A DNA stretch of 64,000 nucleotides from Saccharopolyspora galaxeae (GTDB lineage Bacteria > Actinomycetota > Actinomycetes > Mycobacteriales > Pseudonocardiaceae). Position 1 is the stretch's first letter, and each line of letters starts with the position of its first letter. The stretch is taken from the NCBI RefSeq assembly GCF_016526145.1, contig NZ_JADDUE010000007.1, positions 124,001-188,000 on the forward strand, given 5' to 3'. This document shows, piece after piece, positions 63,139-64,000 of the stretch. Below the pieces are notes generated by a model. The model ran no database searches and was not told the origin of the DNA. It was given only the letters and a program-made list of their open reading frames with translations. A program made the position numbers and the translations under genes.

Positions 63139-63663
63139 TCACTCGACCCGGGACGAGGCGCTGCCGCCCGCCGCCGAGCCGTTCTCCTCGTCGTCGTCGG
63201 ACGGCAGGTGGATGTCGTTGACCGCGATGTTGACCTCGATGACCTCCAGCCCGGTCATCCGCTCCACACCGGTGATCACGTTGCGGCGCACCGCGCGGGC
63301 CAGCTCGACGATCGACGCGCCGTACTCCACTACGATGTCCAGGTCGATCGCGGCCTGCTTCTCGCCGACCTCGACCTGCACGCCGGAGGTGGAGGTGGTG
63401 CCGCTGCCGCCGGGGATCCGCTCCCGGATGGCGCCGAAGGCGCGGGAGACGCCGCCGCCCATCGCGTGCACGCCGGAGATCTCGCGTGCGGCGATCCCGG
63501 CGATCTTCTGCACGACCGACGCGGCGATCGTCGTCTTGCCCTGCGACGTCTCGTCGGCCAGCCGGGCGGGCGAGGAGGATCCGGTGGTCACGGTCTTGCC
63601 CGCGCCCGCGGAACCGGCCTGCTCCTCGGCGTTCTGCCTGGTGCTACCACTCGTCTCGGCCAT
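63139..63663 (-). CDS. Asp23/Gls24 family envelope stress response protein
   Basis: A 174-residue canonical Asp23 protein, the first clear member of this operon. After a Ser/Gly/Thr-rich N-terminus comes GKTTIAASVVQKIAGIAAREI, VQVEVGEKQAAIDLDIVVEYG and VERMTGLEVIEVNIAVNDI. It ends in an acidic tail (SDDDEENG). The ATG at 63663 has GGAAGGAG upstream. Asp23 proteins coat the inner membrane and respond to envelope stress in Gram-positive bacteria. Confidence 0.9.
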   Translation of the reverse strand: MAETSGSTRQNAEEQAGSAGAGKTVTTGSSSPARLADETSQGKTTIAASVVQKIAGIAAREISGVHAMGGGVSRAFGAIRERIPGGSGTTSTSGVQVEVGEKQAAIDLDIVVEYGASIVELARAVRRNVITGVERMTGLEVIEVNIAVNDIHLPSDDDEENGSAAGGSASSRVE

Positions 63664-63803
63664 GGGTAAGGCTCCTTCCTTGCGCGCGTTGGGGGTTGTC
63701 GCCGGCGCCGCGCGAGTACCGGCGGAGTCGCCGACGCAAGATCGGATGCGGCTGATCCCGCAGCCGTCGCGCAGGTGCGACTCAAGTCACATTCGCGAGC
63801 CAA

Positions 63804-64000
63804 TCATGATCCCTGCCGCGGCGCGACATCGGCGACCCGCACCCACACCGCGGGTGCCGCCGCGCCGAGCAGGTTCCGCAGCGCCCGCTCCAGCTCGGCA
63901 CGCAACCGCGTGGTCACCTCCGGTGCGTCCAGCCCGTAGCCGACCTGCAGATCCACCCGGACCTCCTGCACGTCCCCGGTGCAGGCCAGCAGCCGGACTC
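63804..64000 (-). CDS. C-terminal fragment of a protein at the window edge
   Basis: About 64 residues are readable, ending APRQGS before the stop at 63804. VRVDLQVGYGLDAPEVTTRL and LERALRNLLGAAAPAVWVRVADVA alternate strand and helix like Asp23-family proteins, so it may be one more member of the operon. The 140-bp gap to the next gene suggests it is a separate transcript or has its own terminator. The start is outside the window. Confidence 0.55.
   Translation of the reverse strand, partial: VRLLACTGDVQEVRVDLQVGYGLDAPEVTTRLRAELERALRNLLGAAAPAVWVRVADVAPRQGS

Overview
The window is a gene-dense stretch of high-GC actinobacterial chromosome. Its content fits a Pseudonocardiaceae member, and a Saccharopolyspora-like organism is my best guess. 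The evidence is the strong G/C third-position bias, frequent GTG/TTG starts, actinobacteria-only families (DUF3000, DUF3039, DUF3093, DUF3099, DUF3159, DUF3710, DUF4193, Cei, polyphosphate glucokinase, HemQ), two primary-type sigma factors, and a gene order that largely matches Mycobacterium tuberculosis Rv2672-Rv2711 as I remember it. I saw no tRNA, rRNA, CRISPR array, integrase, transposase or prophage.

Layout. 1-2443 (minus): ideR-galK-galE, iron-dependent regulator coupled to galactose metabolism. 2579-9120 (plus): sulfurtransferase, the AcuC deacetylase and Pat-type acyltransferase pair, an alpha/beta hydrolase and a lipoprotein. 9406-15856: tyrosine phosphatase, sigB, dtd with a methyltransferase, HhH-GPD protein, PlsC-like acyltransferase, DUF3099, DUF3039. 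15893-20563: YihY/BrkB membrane protein, DEAD/DEAH helicase, PLP enzyme. 20630-22736: a zinc-ribbon microprotein, about 940 bp with no convincing gene but a striking 15-bp tandem repeat, and a pentapeptide-repeat membrane protein. 22807-27627: sigA, ppgK, inositol monophosphatase, cei, DUF4193.

27917-38256: DUF3093, dut, DUF3710, OB-fold protein, DUF3159, two TrkA/RCK proteins divergent from a KimA-like APC transporter, TRAM-domain RNA methyltransferase, dxs. 38444-41883 is more accessory: a Methyltransf_19 protein, a two-component system and a Uma2 nuclease. 42088-45443: fadA-fadB beta-oxidation operon. 45686-53756: hydrolase, RNase D, a NarL-type regulator with a TTA codon, DUF3000, then hemE-hemY-hemQ (late heme synthesis, coproporphyrin route) and msrB. 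53800-60615: DNA repair pair (LigD-type polymerase and LigC-type ligase) enclosing a 32-residue cysteine-rich microprotein, a degenerate secreted hydrolase, a DMT exporter and a ketopantoate reductase family protein. 60662-64000 (minus): an Asp23/Gls24-AmaP envelope stress operon that also encodes a shortened J-domain protein and a 59-residue membrane protein.

Themes are stress and redox control (sigA, sigB, ideR, msrB, Asp23 operon), heme and isoprenoid synthesis, potassium homeostasis, reversible protein acylation and DNA repair. Many neighbours are translationally coupled through 1-4 nt overlaps (ideR/galK, dtd/methyltransferase, OB/DUF3159, the trk pair, APC/TRAM methyltransferase, response regulator/kinase, fadA/fadB, hemE/hemY and most of the Asp23 operon). 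The most unusual items are the cysteine-rich microprotein, the five tandem Shine-Dalgarno/ATG modules at 21294-21368, the paired GTGAAC hairpins near 58.4 kb, ECF-type promoter motifs upstream of both sigA and sigB, and the J-domain protein inside the Asp23 operon.
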